Origin: Bacteroidales bacterium
GTDB lineage: Bacteria > Bacteroidota > Bacteroidia > Bacteroidales > Muribaculaceae
Reading direction: 5' to 3'
Length of the DNA: 64,000 nucleotides
Assembly: GCA_014800895.1 (NCBI GenBank)
Contig: JAAVFG010000023.1
Span: forward strand, 48,095-112,094
The notes beneath the pieces are model-generated. The model ran no database searches, had not been told where the DNA came from, and saw only the letters and a program-made list of their open reading frames with translations. Of the stretch, positions 25,638-34,328 are shown piece after piece (the first letter of the stretch is position 1; every line of letters starts with the position of its first letter). The translations under genes and the position numbers were made by a program.

Positions 25638-27164
25638 ATGAATTTTACACCCCTCGCACGCTTGTTCTTTACCCGCATCTCACGCCGTACTGATTGTTGG
25701 GCAACTGATGAACCCGTTATCCAGACCGGTCAATTAATCTCCCTGCTGCGGCGCGGAGCCGACACCGAGATAGGGAAGAGATATGGATTCAGAGAGATGG
25801 CGGAGTGTGACGATCCATATGGTGAATTTCGCAAGAGAGTGCCGATGGTGGACTATGAAGATATACGCGCCGATGTGATGCGTATGATAGAAGGGGAAGA
25901 AGATGTGCTGTGGAGGGGGCGATGCTATAATTTCGCACAGTCATCCGGCACCTCCGGAGGGCGATCAAAATATATTCCTGTCACGAAAGAGAATCTCAGA
26001 CGCTGCCATTACAAAGGTTCGGCTGATTGTGTGGCTCATTATCTCCGTCATAATCCCAAGAGCCGTATTTTCTCCGGAAAAGGATTCATACTTGGCGGGT
26101 CATTCGCTTCCGAACTTAAACCGAAGGATAAGAAGGTGAGGGTAGGAGATCTCAGCGCGACACTGATAGAGAATATTAATCCGCTTGCCAATCTTTTCAG
26201 AGTGCCTTCCAAGAGAGTGGCGCTCATTCCTGATTGGAGCCGCAAACTCCCTGAGCTGGTGGATGCCTCGGTAAAGGAAAATGTCACTAATATATCCGGT
26301 GTCCCTTCATGGTTTCTGACGGTTATAAAGGAGGTGATGAAAAAGAGGGGAGCGGATAAAATTTCAGATGTATGGCCTGATCTGGAGGTATTTTTTCATG
26401 GTGGTATATCTTTCGAGCCGTATAGGGAGGAATACCACCGCCTGACCGACCCTGCCAAGATGCATTTCCTTGAAACGTATAACGCCTCCGAGGGCTTCTT
26501 TGCCGTGCAGAATGATCCCGCCGACCACTCCATGCTTCTGATAGTGGATAATGATGTCTTTTATGAATTCATTCCCGTCGATGATTTGGAAAGCGAACCG
26601 GTGCCTTTATGGGAAGTAGAGGAAGGCAAGGTATATGAGATGGTGATTACCTCCAGCAATGGGCTATGGCGTTATCGCTTGGGCGATACTGTAAGGATAG
26701 CTTCTGTCAATCCTGTGAAGATCACTATTGCCGGGCGCACGAAATGCTATATCAATGCCTTCGGGGAGGAATTGATGGAGGAGAATGCAGAGAAAGCTAT
26801 TGCTTCGGTATGCGCTTCTACCGGAGGATCGGTAAAGAATTACACTGCCGCTCCGGTCTTTGCGGAGGGTAACAGACACGGGCGTCATCAATGGCTTATA
26901 GAATGGGATATCAAGCCGGAGGATACGGAAAAATTTGCCGATCTTCTCGACAAGGCGCTGAGAGAGGAAAATTCCGATTATGATGCCAAGCGTACGGGAG
27001 ACATCTTCCTTGACCGGCTGGAGCTGAGGAGCGTTCCGGAGGGGACCTTTGACAGTTGGCTCCGAAGCGTAGGCAATCATAAATTGGGCGGTCAGCGCAA
27101 GATACCTCGTCTCTCCAATGACCGTCGCATCGCGGATGCTATTCTTGGGATGTTGGGAGAGTAG
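25638..27164 (+). CDS. GH3 auxin-responsive family protein (acyl-adenylate/amido synthetase fold)
   Basis: The 508 aa belong to the bacterial branch of the GH3 (plant auxin-responsive) family in the ANL adenylating superfamily, unrelated to glycoside hydrolase family 3. Visible motifs are the nucleotide-binding SSGTSGGRSKYIP (about 100), TYNASEGFFA (about 280), and YRLGDTVRI with GRTKCYINAFGEELMEEN (about 355-385) near the hinge. The substrate in Bacteroidetes is unknown. Its 3' end overlaps the convergent MATE gene by 26 bp. Family assignment is secure; activity is not established. Confidence 0.88.
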   Translation: MNFTPLARLFFTRISRRTDCWATDEPVIQTGQLISLLRRGADTEIGKRYGFREMAECDDPYGEFRKRVPMVDYEDIRADVMRMIEGEEDVLWRGRCYNFAQSSGTSGGRSKYIPVTKENLRRCHYKGSADCVAHYLRHNPKSRIFSGKGFILGGSFASELKPKDKKVRVGDLSATLIENINPLANLFRVPSKRVALIPDWSRKLPELVDASVKENVTNISGVPSWFLTVIKEVMKKRGADKISDVWPDLEVFFHGGISFEPYREEYHRLTDPAKMHFLETYNASEGFFAVQNDPADHSMLLIVDNDVFYEFIPVDDLESEPVPLWEVEEGKVYEMVITSSNGLWRYRLGDTVRIASVNPVKITIAGRTKCYINAFGEELMEENAEKAIASVCASTGGSVKNYTAAPVFAEGNRHGRHQWLIEWDIKPEDTEKFADLLDKALREENSDYDAKRTGDIFLDRLELRSVPEGTFDSWLRSVGNHKLGGQRKIPRLSNDRRIADAILGMLGE

Positions 27165-28527
27165 CGGATCTTTTGATTTTGCGAATCTGCCATGTGAGAA
27201 GGATCGCCGCCAGGATAGAGGCTGCCGCGTCGCTGATAGGGAAGGCGTTCCATACGCCGTTCAGACCCCACATATCAGGCAGGAAAAGCAGGAGAGGAAT
27301 CATGAATATCACCTGACGTGTCAATGACAGGAATACGGATAAGCCGGCTTTGCCCAGAGCCTGGAAGAAGTTGGTGGCGACGGTCTGGAAGCCGACAAGC
27401 CAGAAGCATACGGTCACATGTTTCAGACAGTTGACCGCCACGGCTATCTGCTCGTCATTCTGCATGAACATCTTGGCGATATAGGTCGGTGCGAACTGAC
27501 CCACGATTGTGCCGGTAGTGGTGATTATCATTGCAGCGACAATGCCGAGGAAGAGGGTGCGGAAAAGACGGCTGTAACGTTTCGACCCGTAATTATATCC
27601 TATGATAGGCTGCATACCCTGACATATACCTATTACAATGAATATAAAGATAGTAGCGAATCTATTGAACACCACTATGGATGCGATCGCATTATCTCCG
27701 CCATGTTCAAGAAGCGTATTATTTACAATGGCATTAATCGTTGAGCCTGCTACATTTATGAGGAATGGTGCCATACCGATGTAAATCACTCCTCCGATTA
27801 TTTTCCATTGAAGCTTGAAGGTTCCCTTTACAAAATGGAGTGTATTCCTCTTGTCAAAGAAGTGAGCCATCACAAAGAAGCAGGTGACCGCCATGGATAT
27901 ATCAGTGGCAATCGCCGCCCCGCGGATTCCCCATTTGAAAATGAAAAGGAAGAGAGGGGCTAAAATCACGTTCATTCCCGCCCCGATCATATTCGTATAC
28001 ATCGCCTTCCCCGGATAGCCCGATGCCCTCATCACGTTATTATAGCTGAATGTGAGGTTCATGAGAATCATTCCGGGGAGCACCCACATCAGAAATTCAC
28101 GCGCATAAGGGAGCGAATTGGGAGAGGCACCGAATATGGCTAATATAGGATCTATGAATATGGCGAACAGCGAGACGTAAAGGATCCCTATCCCTAAGGA
28201 TAGGATGACGCAGTTTCCCAAAATTGTCTCAGCGGTTTTCTTATCATTCTGTCCTAATACGATAGAGACTCTTGTGGCGGCGCCGGCGCCGATCAACATT
28301 CCGAGAGCAGTGGCAAGGTTCATGACCGGGAAAGTCACGGCAATACCCGCCACGACATTCGGATCGTCGATGGCATGACCGATTACGATGGAGTCAATGA
28401 TATTATAAACAGCTGAAATAACAGTGCCGACCACTGCCGGCAGACTGTATTTAAGTAGAAGTTTACCGACGGGAGAAGAACCTAATTCCTTTATTCTCTC
28501 AGCCTGATCAATAGTAGAAGCCGCCAT
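27139..28527 (-). CDS. MATE family efflux transporter
   Basis: The 462 aa have 12 predicted spans in two similar halves, typical of MATE cation/drug antiporters. Recognisable segments are the N-terminal LLKYSLPAVVGTVISAVYNIIDSIVIGHA, the GAGAATRVSIVLGQ loop (about 81) and the second-half GICQGMQPIIGYNYGSKRY (about 300). Located in the inner membrane; substrate not predictable. Tail-to-tail overlap of 26 bp with the GH3-auxin-like gene. A tRNA-Leu gene lies upstream on the same strand. Confidence 0.93.
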   Translation of the reverse strand: MAASTIDQAERIKELGSSPVGKLLLKYSLPAVVGTVISAVYNIIDSIVIGHAIDDPNVVAGIAVTFPVMNLATALGMLIGAGAATRVSIVLGQNDKKTAETILGNCVILSLGIGILYVSLFAIFIDPILAIFGASPNSLPYAREFLMWVLPGMILMNLTFSYNNVMRASGYPGKAMYTNMIGAGMNVILAPLFLFIFKWGIRGAAIATDISMAVTCFFVMAHFFDKRNTLHFVKGTFKLQWKIIGGVIYIGMAPFLINVAGSTINAIVNNTLLEHGGDNAIASIVVFNRFATIFIFIVIGICQGMQPIIGYNYGSKRYSRLFRTLFLGIVAAMIITTTGTIVGQFAPTYIAKMFMQNDEQIAVAVNCLKHVTVCFWLVGFQTVATNFFQALGKAGLSVFLSLTRQVIFMIPLLLFLPDMWGLNGVWNAFPISDAAASILAAILLTWQIRKIKRSATLPTSQE

Positions 28528-28612
28528 ATAGTGAAAATCTAAATAATATAAGCCTCCGGATTGCGGAGGATTAAGCAGAGGAGAGCTCCGGATAGTGGAG
28601 GTCTAAATTAAA

Positions 28613-28642
28613 AATGGAGCGTTTCGATTGAAACGCTCCATT
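28613..28642 (-). terminator. terminator after tRNA-Leu(CAA)
   Basis: AATGGAGCGTTTC pairs perfectly with GAAACGCTCCATT around a 4-nt loop, 3 nt after the tRNA 3' end on the minus strand. A T-run (TTTTTAATTT) follows it. Confidence 0.75.
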
Positions 28643-28645
28643 CTG

Positions 28646-28727
28646 TACCCTGAGCCGGGGTCGAACCGGCACGGATTGCTCCACTGGTGTTTGAGACCAG
28701 CGCGTCTACCGATTCCGCCATCAGGGC
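28646..28727 (-). tRNA. tRNA-Leu (anticodon CAA)
   Basis: On the minus strand the gene starts GCCCTGATGGCGGAATCGG and ends with GGTTCGACCCCGGCTCAGGGT and discriminator A. The anticodon arm is CTGGTCTCAAACACCAG, anticodon CAA. The long variable arm fits leucine. CCA is not encoded. Confidence 0.95.
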
Positions 28728-28845
28728 CTTTGCTTTTGCAAAGTTAAGCAATTATCCCGAATATTGCAAATAATCCGATGAAATAAAAAAATTATGGGTG
28801 GGTAAGGCGCGATTAGGCTTTGTTTACTCGGGATAAGTATAATTC

Positions 28846-30144
28846 TTATTCGAAGCGGATGCGGGATTTGCGGAGCACTTTCCAGCAGCCGTTTTCAAGG
28901 ATAGCTGTACCGGGCGTGTCTGTCACGATCTTATGTGCTTCCGGGGCATCCTCGAAATTTTCACATATACATCCTCCGGCAAGGAATTGCAGGGGATTGC
29001 TTTTTGCGAGTGCGAGAGCCTCCTGAGTGTCGGCAAAGCGGAATGTGCCGACAATTCCATCCTTGGTATTGAGACGATATACGGTATGTTCCGGGTTAGG
29101 ACGTCGGTCTCCTCTGACGAAAAGACCTTTGGGATTGGCGCGTCCGAGGAAAATCTCATTGATCACTTTAGGGGTAGCCTTGGGAGCCGGTGCGGCAGCC
29201 TGTTGCTGTCTTGCTGTCGGAGGCTCCGCAGCCGTGCGTGGCTTAGGAGCAGCGGATTTTGCTGATTTAAGAGCCGCATGGAGTTCGGAAATCTCTTTCT
29301 TGTATTGCTCGTTGTCTCTTTTTATCCTTTCATTCTCTCCTTTCAGACGCACATTCTCCTGGCGGAGACGCTCAAGAGATGATTCCAATGACTTGATCTC
29401 CTTAGAGGAGGGCTCAGGGTTGTTGGAACTGCGATCGGATACCGCATTATTCTGACGTTTCATCATATTTGCGGCATACACCATAAGACAGACCACAAGA
29501 ATGACAAGGACAATAAGGATAATCACATATATCCAGGTATTGCTCTTGGCTTTGCCGGGGTGGGGCTGCATGGCGACGCTCTCTTCCTCGGCTTGAAGAG
29601 TCGCCATTGAATCAAGAAGGGCAGCCTCTTCCTGATGTATCACCTCTTTAGGCTCGGGGATGGAGATAGCCTCGGAGTCTTCCGTCTTGTTTGCGCCGGT
29701 AGACGCAGTTTCGTTAGCTTCAGCAGTAGTCGGGGCTGTTTCAGCGGGGGCTGAGGTGGGGGCGGCGACATTCATTGATTTTACCTTCGCTTTCACTCTG
29801 TCTTTAGCTCTTTTGCCGTCGGCAGTGAGAGCAGGAGAGGTGAAGAATGTAGTGCCCCAGAATTGAACGAAACGTTCCTTATCCCAGGAATGGTAATCAG
29901 CTGGTATAGGCACAGACTTGAAAGCCTTAAGATTCTCTATTTCCTGAGTTTTTAATTTGGATTCAAGATCTGCCATAGAAGAGGCAGATACATCATCAAG
30001 GTATCCGGAGGCGTTGTTGGTCCATCGCAGATATAGTTTTGCGGCGGTCACCTTAGCCTGCTCCATATCTTTATCAGAAACTGCAAAGGAGGAGAGACTG
30101 CAGGAGAGAAGTAAGAGAAGGGAAAGAAAGCTCTTTAGTTTCAT
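28846..30144 (-). CDS. membrane coiled-coil protein of unknown function
   Basis: About 432 aa from the preferred start (MKLKSFLSLLLLLS); the track start at 30165 adds 7 residues. After a signal peptide comes a helical periplasmic part (to about 120) and an Ala/Thr/Glu-rich disordered stretch (about 125-200). A membrane span (about 205-230, WIYVIILIVLVILVVCLMVY), a coiled coil (about 255-295, RLRQENVRLKGENERIKRDN), a Pro/Ala-rich linker and a compact C-terminal domain (about 330-432, EIFLGRANPKGLFVRGDRRP) follow. I do not recognise the C-terminal domain. The layout suggests an envelope-spanning sensor or scaffold with a cytoplasmic coil. Gene is monocistronic with its own promoter. Confidence 0.7.
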   Translation of the reverse strand: MKLKSFLSLLLLLSCSLSSFAVSDKDMEQAKVTAAKLYLRWTNNASGYLDDVSASSMADLESKLKTQEIENLKAFKSVPIPADYHSWDKERFVQFWGTTFFTSPALTADGKRAKDRVKAKVKSMNVAAPTSAPAETAPTTAEANETASTGANKTEDSEAISIPEPKEVIHQEEAALLDSMATLQAEEESVAMQPHPGKAKSNTWIYVIILIVLVILVVCLMVYAANMMKRQNNAVSDRSSNNPEPSSKEIKSLESSLERLRQENVRLKGENERIKRDNEQYKKEISELHAALKSAKSAAPKPRTAAEPPTARQQQAAAPAPKATPKVINEIFLGRANPKGLFVRGDRRPNPEHTVYRLNTKDGIVGTFRFADTQEALALAKSNPLQFLAGGCICENFEDAPEAHKIVTDTPGTAILENGCWKVLRKSRIRFE

Positions 30145-30181
30145 AATGACAGTCAAAATTTTCAATTGTATGTATGGTCTG

Positions 30182-30214
30182 CAAAGTTAATAAAAATTGC
30201 TGAATTGCGCCAAA
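30182..30214 (-). promoter_or_regulatory. promoter of the membrane coiled-coil gene
   Basis: TTTG (30214-30211), about 21 nt, TAACTTTG (30189-30182) on the minus strand. It lies between the gene and the inverted repeat at 30234-30426, so it is outside that element. Confidence 0.5.
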
Positions 30215-30233
30215 GCTTTTATAAGTTGATATA

Positions 30234-30426
30234 GAAGTTGTTTAAACTAATTTACGAATGTTAAAATTAGAAATATTCTTCATTCTTTTATTTCCCTTTG
30301 CAGACCTTTTTGGCTGCTTCCGCCCCTCTCATCGGTACCAACCGAGAGGTTGCTACCTCTTCGAGTGACGAAATCAGCTCAAAAATCTCTCGCAAATGTG
30401 AATAAAAAATTAGTTTAAACAACTTC
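30234..30426. repeat. 193-bp segment bounded by a 20-bp perfect inverted repeat
   Basis: GAAGTTGTTTAAACTAATTT at 30234-30253 is repeated exactly in reverse complement at 30407-30426. The interior has small hairpins (CCTCTCATCGGTACCAACCGAGAGG and GAGGTTGCTACCTC) and no ORF of note. This could be a MITE-like insertion, a short invertible segment, or a structured regulatory element. The arms contain the palindrome GTTTAAAC. Confidence 0.7.
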
Positions 30427-30452
30427 ATATTCTGTTTTTTTCTATTCCTTTG

Positions 30453-31508
30453 TCACCCTTTTCGGGATCTTCTCTTACTTATCCATTTCTCTATCGCGAC
30501 AAGGAGGCGGGAAAGGATAAGAGTGATAAATAAGGATAGGAGGAATAGAATCAGGATGTTATGATGGCTTGATTGTGGAAACTGTGTCGTAATGAGTTGA
30601 ATCACCGGAAAATGTATGAGATATATGTTATAGGAAAAATTGTCATGTTTCCCCTCCCATGTGCCCCACTTTCCTACCATTGAAAACCATACTACTATTA
30701 TGGATAGAGCCGCGGGATGAAGAATGATCTGTCCGTAGGGAATCAGATAGCTCCCCATAAGGAGGATGACCCCGAATCCTAAGATATGCCATTTATATTT
30801 CAGAAATTTATCAAGAAGAAAATATATTGCCACTCCGGAATAGAAATATGAGAGCTGTCCGAAAAACTGTTTGCTCAAGAGGGCGTATATCTCTTTCCCG
30901 GTATGGTCATAAAGTTCAAGAAATCCTATACGGTAGATACAGGCGGCGATGTATATTCCCACGAAGGTTTTTATGGAAGATATCTTGAATCTGGAGATAA
31001 GCCATGCCACTGCCGGAACAGAAAGATACAGGCACCATTCCACTTTCATCGTCCATAAAGAGCCGTTGACTGCATCCGTCACACTTCCTGACTGAAACAC
31101 TCCGGGTAGCGATGGCTCTATGAAATTAAGGAAAGAGAGATTGGCGACCAGATATTTCAGGAAATGGGAGGAGGTGAAATATTGAATGGAAGCAAGAGTG
31201 GAAACAGCTGCAAGCAGAATTGCGAAAAATAAGACCGTAATCCAGTAGGCGGGCAGCAGCCGCCATGCTCTTGAGACAATATAACTCCGCAAGTCAGGTT
31301 TTCTAAGATAACTCCCATAAATCAGGAAGCCGCTTAGAGCGAAAAATCCTCCTACAGCCGAATAGCTGGATATAGGGAAATAAAGATTGGAGCCTGTCAG
31401 TTCGGAGAAATGAGCGATAAATACGGATATGGCTAAAATGTATCTTACCACTCCCATATTATTGGGAGTAGTGATTTTATAAGGTTTGAAGTCGGGATAA
31501 CTGATCAT
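30453..31508 (-). CDS. membrane acyltransferase, family 3 (OafA/WecH-like)
   Basis: The 351 aa have about ten hydrophobic spans. The N-terminus reads VVRYILAISVFIAHFSELTG, with the family histidine in span 1, followed by FFALSGFLIYGSYLR (about 55) and a WTMKVEWCLYLSVP segment (about 150). Such enzymes O-acylate sugars of surface polysaccharides or other carbohydrates at the inner membrane. Its start overlaps the stop of the EamA transporter by 4 bp, so the two are translationally coupled. No polysaccharide genes are adjacent; acceptor unknown. Confidence 0.88.
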   Translation of the reverse strand: MISYPDFKPYKITTPNNMGVVRYILAISVFIAHFSELTGSNLYFPISSYSAVGGFFALSGFLIYGSYLRKPDLRSYIVSRAWRLLPAYWITVLFFAILLAAVSTLASIQYFTSSHFLKYLVANLSFLNFIEPSLPGVFQSGSVTDAVNGSLWTMKVEWCLYLSVPAVAWLISRFKISSIKTFVGIYIAACIYRIGFLELYDHTGKEIYALLSKQFFGQLSYFYSGVAIYFLLDKFLKYKWHILGFGVILLMGSYLIPYGQIILHPAALSIIVVWFSMVGKWGTWEGKHDNFSYNIYLIHFPVIQLITTQFPQSSHHNILILFLLSLFITLILSRLLVAIEKWISKRRSRKG

Positions 31509-32422
31509 TTGCCGGAATTATCAGAAGGGAGCGCCTTGCTCATGGTGACGAGACGCACGCCTGTGAATATCAGGATGATTGCCACGCATTTCACTACCGT
31601 AAGATGATCAAGTCCTAAAGCTATGCCGGCGATAGTGGCGACTACGGGTTGTACATAGTTATACATCCCGACCACTGTAGGTCGCAGGCGTTTCTGACCG
31701 ATCATGATAAAAATATATGCTAAGAATGTGCTGCATACCACTATGAAGCCCACTCCTCCCCGTTCTCCGGGGGTAATGGCGTTCCAATCAGTGGAGGCGA
31801 GCCATTTTATGGAAGAGGGAAGGGCGACTATTGCAGCGGAGAGGAACATCCACTTCATGAGAGTGACCAAGGAATATTTCCGTATGAAGTTGCGGTAGAG
31901 AGTTAGATAAAGGGCGTAGCTTAATTGTGCCATAAGGACGATGAAGTCGCCCAATGCGGGATTGGCTCCTGAGCCGACAGTGGAGGTGCCTCCTAAGATA
32001 AGGATAAGAGCGCCGGCGGCACCGACGGCTATACCGCCTGCTTTCATAAAAGTGATCGGTTCGCGGAGTATCAGCCATGCCAGAAGCATGACCCACATCG
32101 GCATGGTGGTCGTCACAAGCGCAGCCTCGCCGGGGGAGGTGAGACTCACGCCGAAAATGTAGCAACCCTGATTAAGAAGGATACCTAACATCCCTGCCCC
32201 GAAAAGACGCAGGAGGTCTGCCGCCGGGACTTTCTCTTTAGGGAGGAATAGGGAAAGGATCCAAAAGAGGATTGCCGCGCCTCCCACTCTGAAATCCACC
32301 ATAATGAAAGGGAGGATCACGCCGGATGCGAATACCATCTTAGCCACGGGAGCCATCAGTCCCCACATCACGTTAGCCCCTAACATGGCAAGATGTCCCC
32401 CCACTTTTCCTTTATCTGTCAT
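31505..32422 (-). CDS. EamA/DMT family transporter
   Basis: The 305 aa have ten spans in two EamA repeats (about 10-140 and 160-290), with the usual GANVMWGLMAPVAKMVF opening and LILGGTST at the mid-point. Inner-membrane metabolite exporter of the drug/metabolite superfamily; substrate unknown. It overlaps the acyltransferase by 4 bp. Confidence 0.9.
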   Translation of the reverse strand: MTDKGKVGGHLAMLGANVMWGLMAPVAKMVFASGVILPFIMVDFRVGGAAILFWILSLFLPKEKVPAADLLRLFGAGMLGILLNQGCYIFGVSLTSPGEAALVTTTMPMWVMLLAWLILREPITFMKAGGIAVGAAGALILILGGTSTVGSGANPALGDFIVLMAQLSYALYLTLYRNFIRKYSLVTLMKWMFLSAAIVALPSSIKWLASTDWNAITPGERGGVGFIVVCSTFLAYIFIMIGQKRLRPTVVGMYNYVQPVVATIAGIALGLDHLTVVKCVAIILIFTGVRLVTMSKALPSDNSGK

Positions 32423-32451
32423 CTAAGTAGTCAAGTAAGTATATTTTCGTT

Positions 32452-32988
32452 TTAAGGCATCTCAAAGAGATCTTTCAGGTGCTTGATATCAGTGTGATAT
32501 TCCTGGTCGATCATGTATCTCAATGAAGTGCCGAGATTACGGAGTTCCCGATTGTTTCTTAAAGCTTTGAAAAGCTCTTTAAAACGAGTATCAGAGTTTG
32601 ATGTTACTGATTTAGAAATCTTCGTGAAATCCTTGAGTTTAGAAGGGAGTCCAAAATCTGCGGGATTTACAGCTTCTTCAACAGCACAATCAAGAATAAA
32701 ACCATCAATGGCTGGAGAGACAGTTATAATAAAGTGATTAAGGGTGCGGTGCTTCAACAGAGTAAGATGTGCGGTTGATGAAATCACATCACACTCATTG
32801 AGATAACCTGACAATTTTTTGTCTCTATCAATTATGCCGATGGCAAATTTATCTTTATGAGAATTTTTTAAATTGCCGATAACTTTTGTGCAGGAATGTT
32901 GATGATTTACACGTCCATCAAGCAGATACTCAATAAGATTGGTGTCCACATAACATTCTGGCATTACTGACGGAATACGATTCTTCAT
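32452..32988 (-). CDS. unknown 178-aa partner of the AAA ATPase
   Basis: I do not recognise this family with confidence. Its start overlaps the stop of the ATPase gene by 4 bp, so they form a two-gene unit. An N-terminal CYVDTNLIEYLLDG followed by FAIGIIDRDKKLSGYL (about 48-63) resembles, loosely, the acidic motifs of a TOPRIM fold (as in DUF4435/OLD partners), with D in place of the usual first E. The rest is mainly helical, with no signal peptide or membrane span. If the TOPRIM-like reading is right it would be a nuclease effector controlled by the ATPase. That is tentative. Confidence 0.5.
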   Translation of the reverse strand: MKNRIPSVMPECYVDTNLIEYLLDGRVNHQHSCTKVIGNLKNSHKDKFAIGIIDRDKKLSGYLNECDVISSTAHLTLLKHRTLNHFIITVSPAIDGFILDCAVEEAVNPADFGLPSKLKDFTKISKSVTSNSDTRFKELFKALRNNRELRNLGTSLRYMIDQEYHTDIKHLKDLFEMP

Positions 32989-34142
32989 ATATAAGCCTCG
33001 AAATTGAAGAATAAATCCACACCATTATCGTATATTTCCTGGATTTCCTCAGCATTGAGTTGTCTCACTGAGTAAAGGTTGCTTTTTTCATTCTCGCGAT
33101 GAGTAAAAAATATTGTAAGACCTTCCGGATCATCCTTGATGAATTGGTTAAGAATATACGGGCTATGAGTTGCTACAAAGAGCATGTCGTCGTGCTTTTT
33201 GATAGCTTCAATAAGCCAATTTACGAGTTGGCACTGAGTCGGAGGAAAGAGATTATCTTCCGGTTCTTCCAGGAAAATCTCACTGTGATCGACATTGGTA
33301 TATTTACTATATCTGCGATGGAAGGTATCCGCATCTTTCTTATTGAGGAAATTAAACTCTACACCCTCTATATAAATTTTTTCAGTCGGGATATTTTCAG
33401 GTATAGGATTCACAAAACGGTCATGTAGGATTTCAAGAATCTTTTTGCGTTCTTCTTTCTGCTCATATGATAATTTCGTATTTACATCTTCATACTGTTT
33501 CTTGGTAATATAATCGAGATGCACGAACATTGGAAAGAGAGATTGTATGCCACTTGAACTCTCTTTCAACATCAGAGACTGTCCGTCAGTCAGCTGTATA
33601 TGATCAGTATGAGATTGCTTATCGAAACGATATGACAAACCAAGACCCAGGATATTCTCTTCCTTGCCTATCGATTTTCGTGCCTGATCCCAATTTGACA
33701 TAAATTCCAGGAGGTTCATATCCAAGGGAAGTGCACTCCAACCAGGGATGGCGGCAGCAAGATTTCTATCGGCAGGTATATAGCTTACCTTAGGGCGTTT
33801 ATAATTCCAACGATTGGATTTCCAAGTCATTCTGAATGACCTGTCAGTATTATCATAACTAAATTTAATATGTCCCGTTTCATATTCAATAAAAGTATCG
33901 GATTTGATATACCCTGTCATATTGTAATAAGACACAAGACGGTCGATGAAGGCGGAGCCTTCTCGAAATGTCTTATCGCTTTGTTGTAGTTCAATCCTTT
34001 TTTCCACCCATGCACAATAGCATGCTGTCTTAAGTACGCAACTTTTACCCGAACTCTGCTGTCCGGTAATGACATTCACCTGCCCCAAATCAAGAATAGC
34101 GTCTTTGAGTGGTCCAAAGTTCTTTATGCACAAGCGTCTCAT
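32985..34142 (-). CDS. AAA/ABC-type ATPase (AAA_15/AAA_21-like)
   Basis: The 385 aa are an OLD/RecF-related ATPase. Visible are Walker A GQQSSGKS (about 27), an ABC-like signature LKESSSGIQSLFPM (about 192), Walker B IFLEEPEDNLFPPTQ (about 288) and the switch THSPYILNQF (about 325). No nuclease domain is fused; the downstream 178-aa protein is the probable effector or partner (4-bp overlap). Similar ATPase-plus-small-partner pairs (PARIS, Septu-like) act in phage defence, but I cannot place this pair in a named system. The DNA looks more AT-rich than the neighbours, which would suit transfer. Confidence 0.85.
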   Translation of the reverse strand: MRRLCIKNFGPLKDAILDLGQVNVITGQQSSGKSCVLKTACYCAWVEKRIELQQSDKTFREGSAFIDRLVSYYNMTGYIKSDTFIEYETGHIKFSYDNTDRSFRMTWKSNRWNYKRPKVSYIPADRNLAAAIPGWSALPLDMNLLEFMSNWDQARKSIGKEENILGLGLSYRFDKQSHTDHIQLTDGQSLMLKESSSGIQSLFPMFVHLDYITKKQYEDVNTKLSYEQKEERKKILEILHDRFVNPIPENIPTEKIYIEGVEFNFLNKKDADTFHRRYSKYTNVDHSEIFLEEPEDNLFPPTQCQLVNWLIEAIKKHDDMLFVATHSPYILNQFIKDDPEGLTIFFTHRENEKSNLYSVRQLNAEEIQEIYDNGVDLFFNFEAYI

Positions 34143-34328
34143 ATAAATTCTGATATTAAATTAACTCAGCAAGACAAAATTACAAAAAAAATGAACGCAA
34201 AAAAAACTGTATATAAAGAAGGATTATGATTTTTACAATATGGGTAGTCTCAATCAACACATTCCAACCATCACTAAACATTTTATTCTATAGATTAGAT
34301 TGACCTGATTTGAAAAAAGAGGTATGGT

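Noticed and set aside
30234-30426. Invertible promoter switch for the coiled-coil membrane gene
   Set aside because: The recognisable promoter (30214-30182) is outside the inverted repeats, and no invertase gene is near. Kept only as a repeat of unknown nature.
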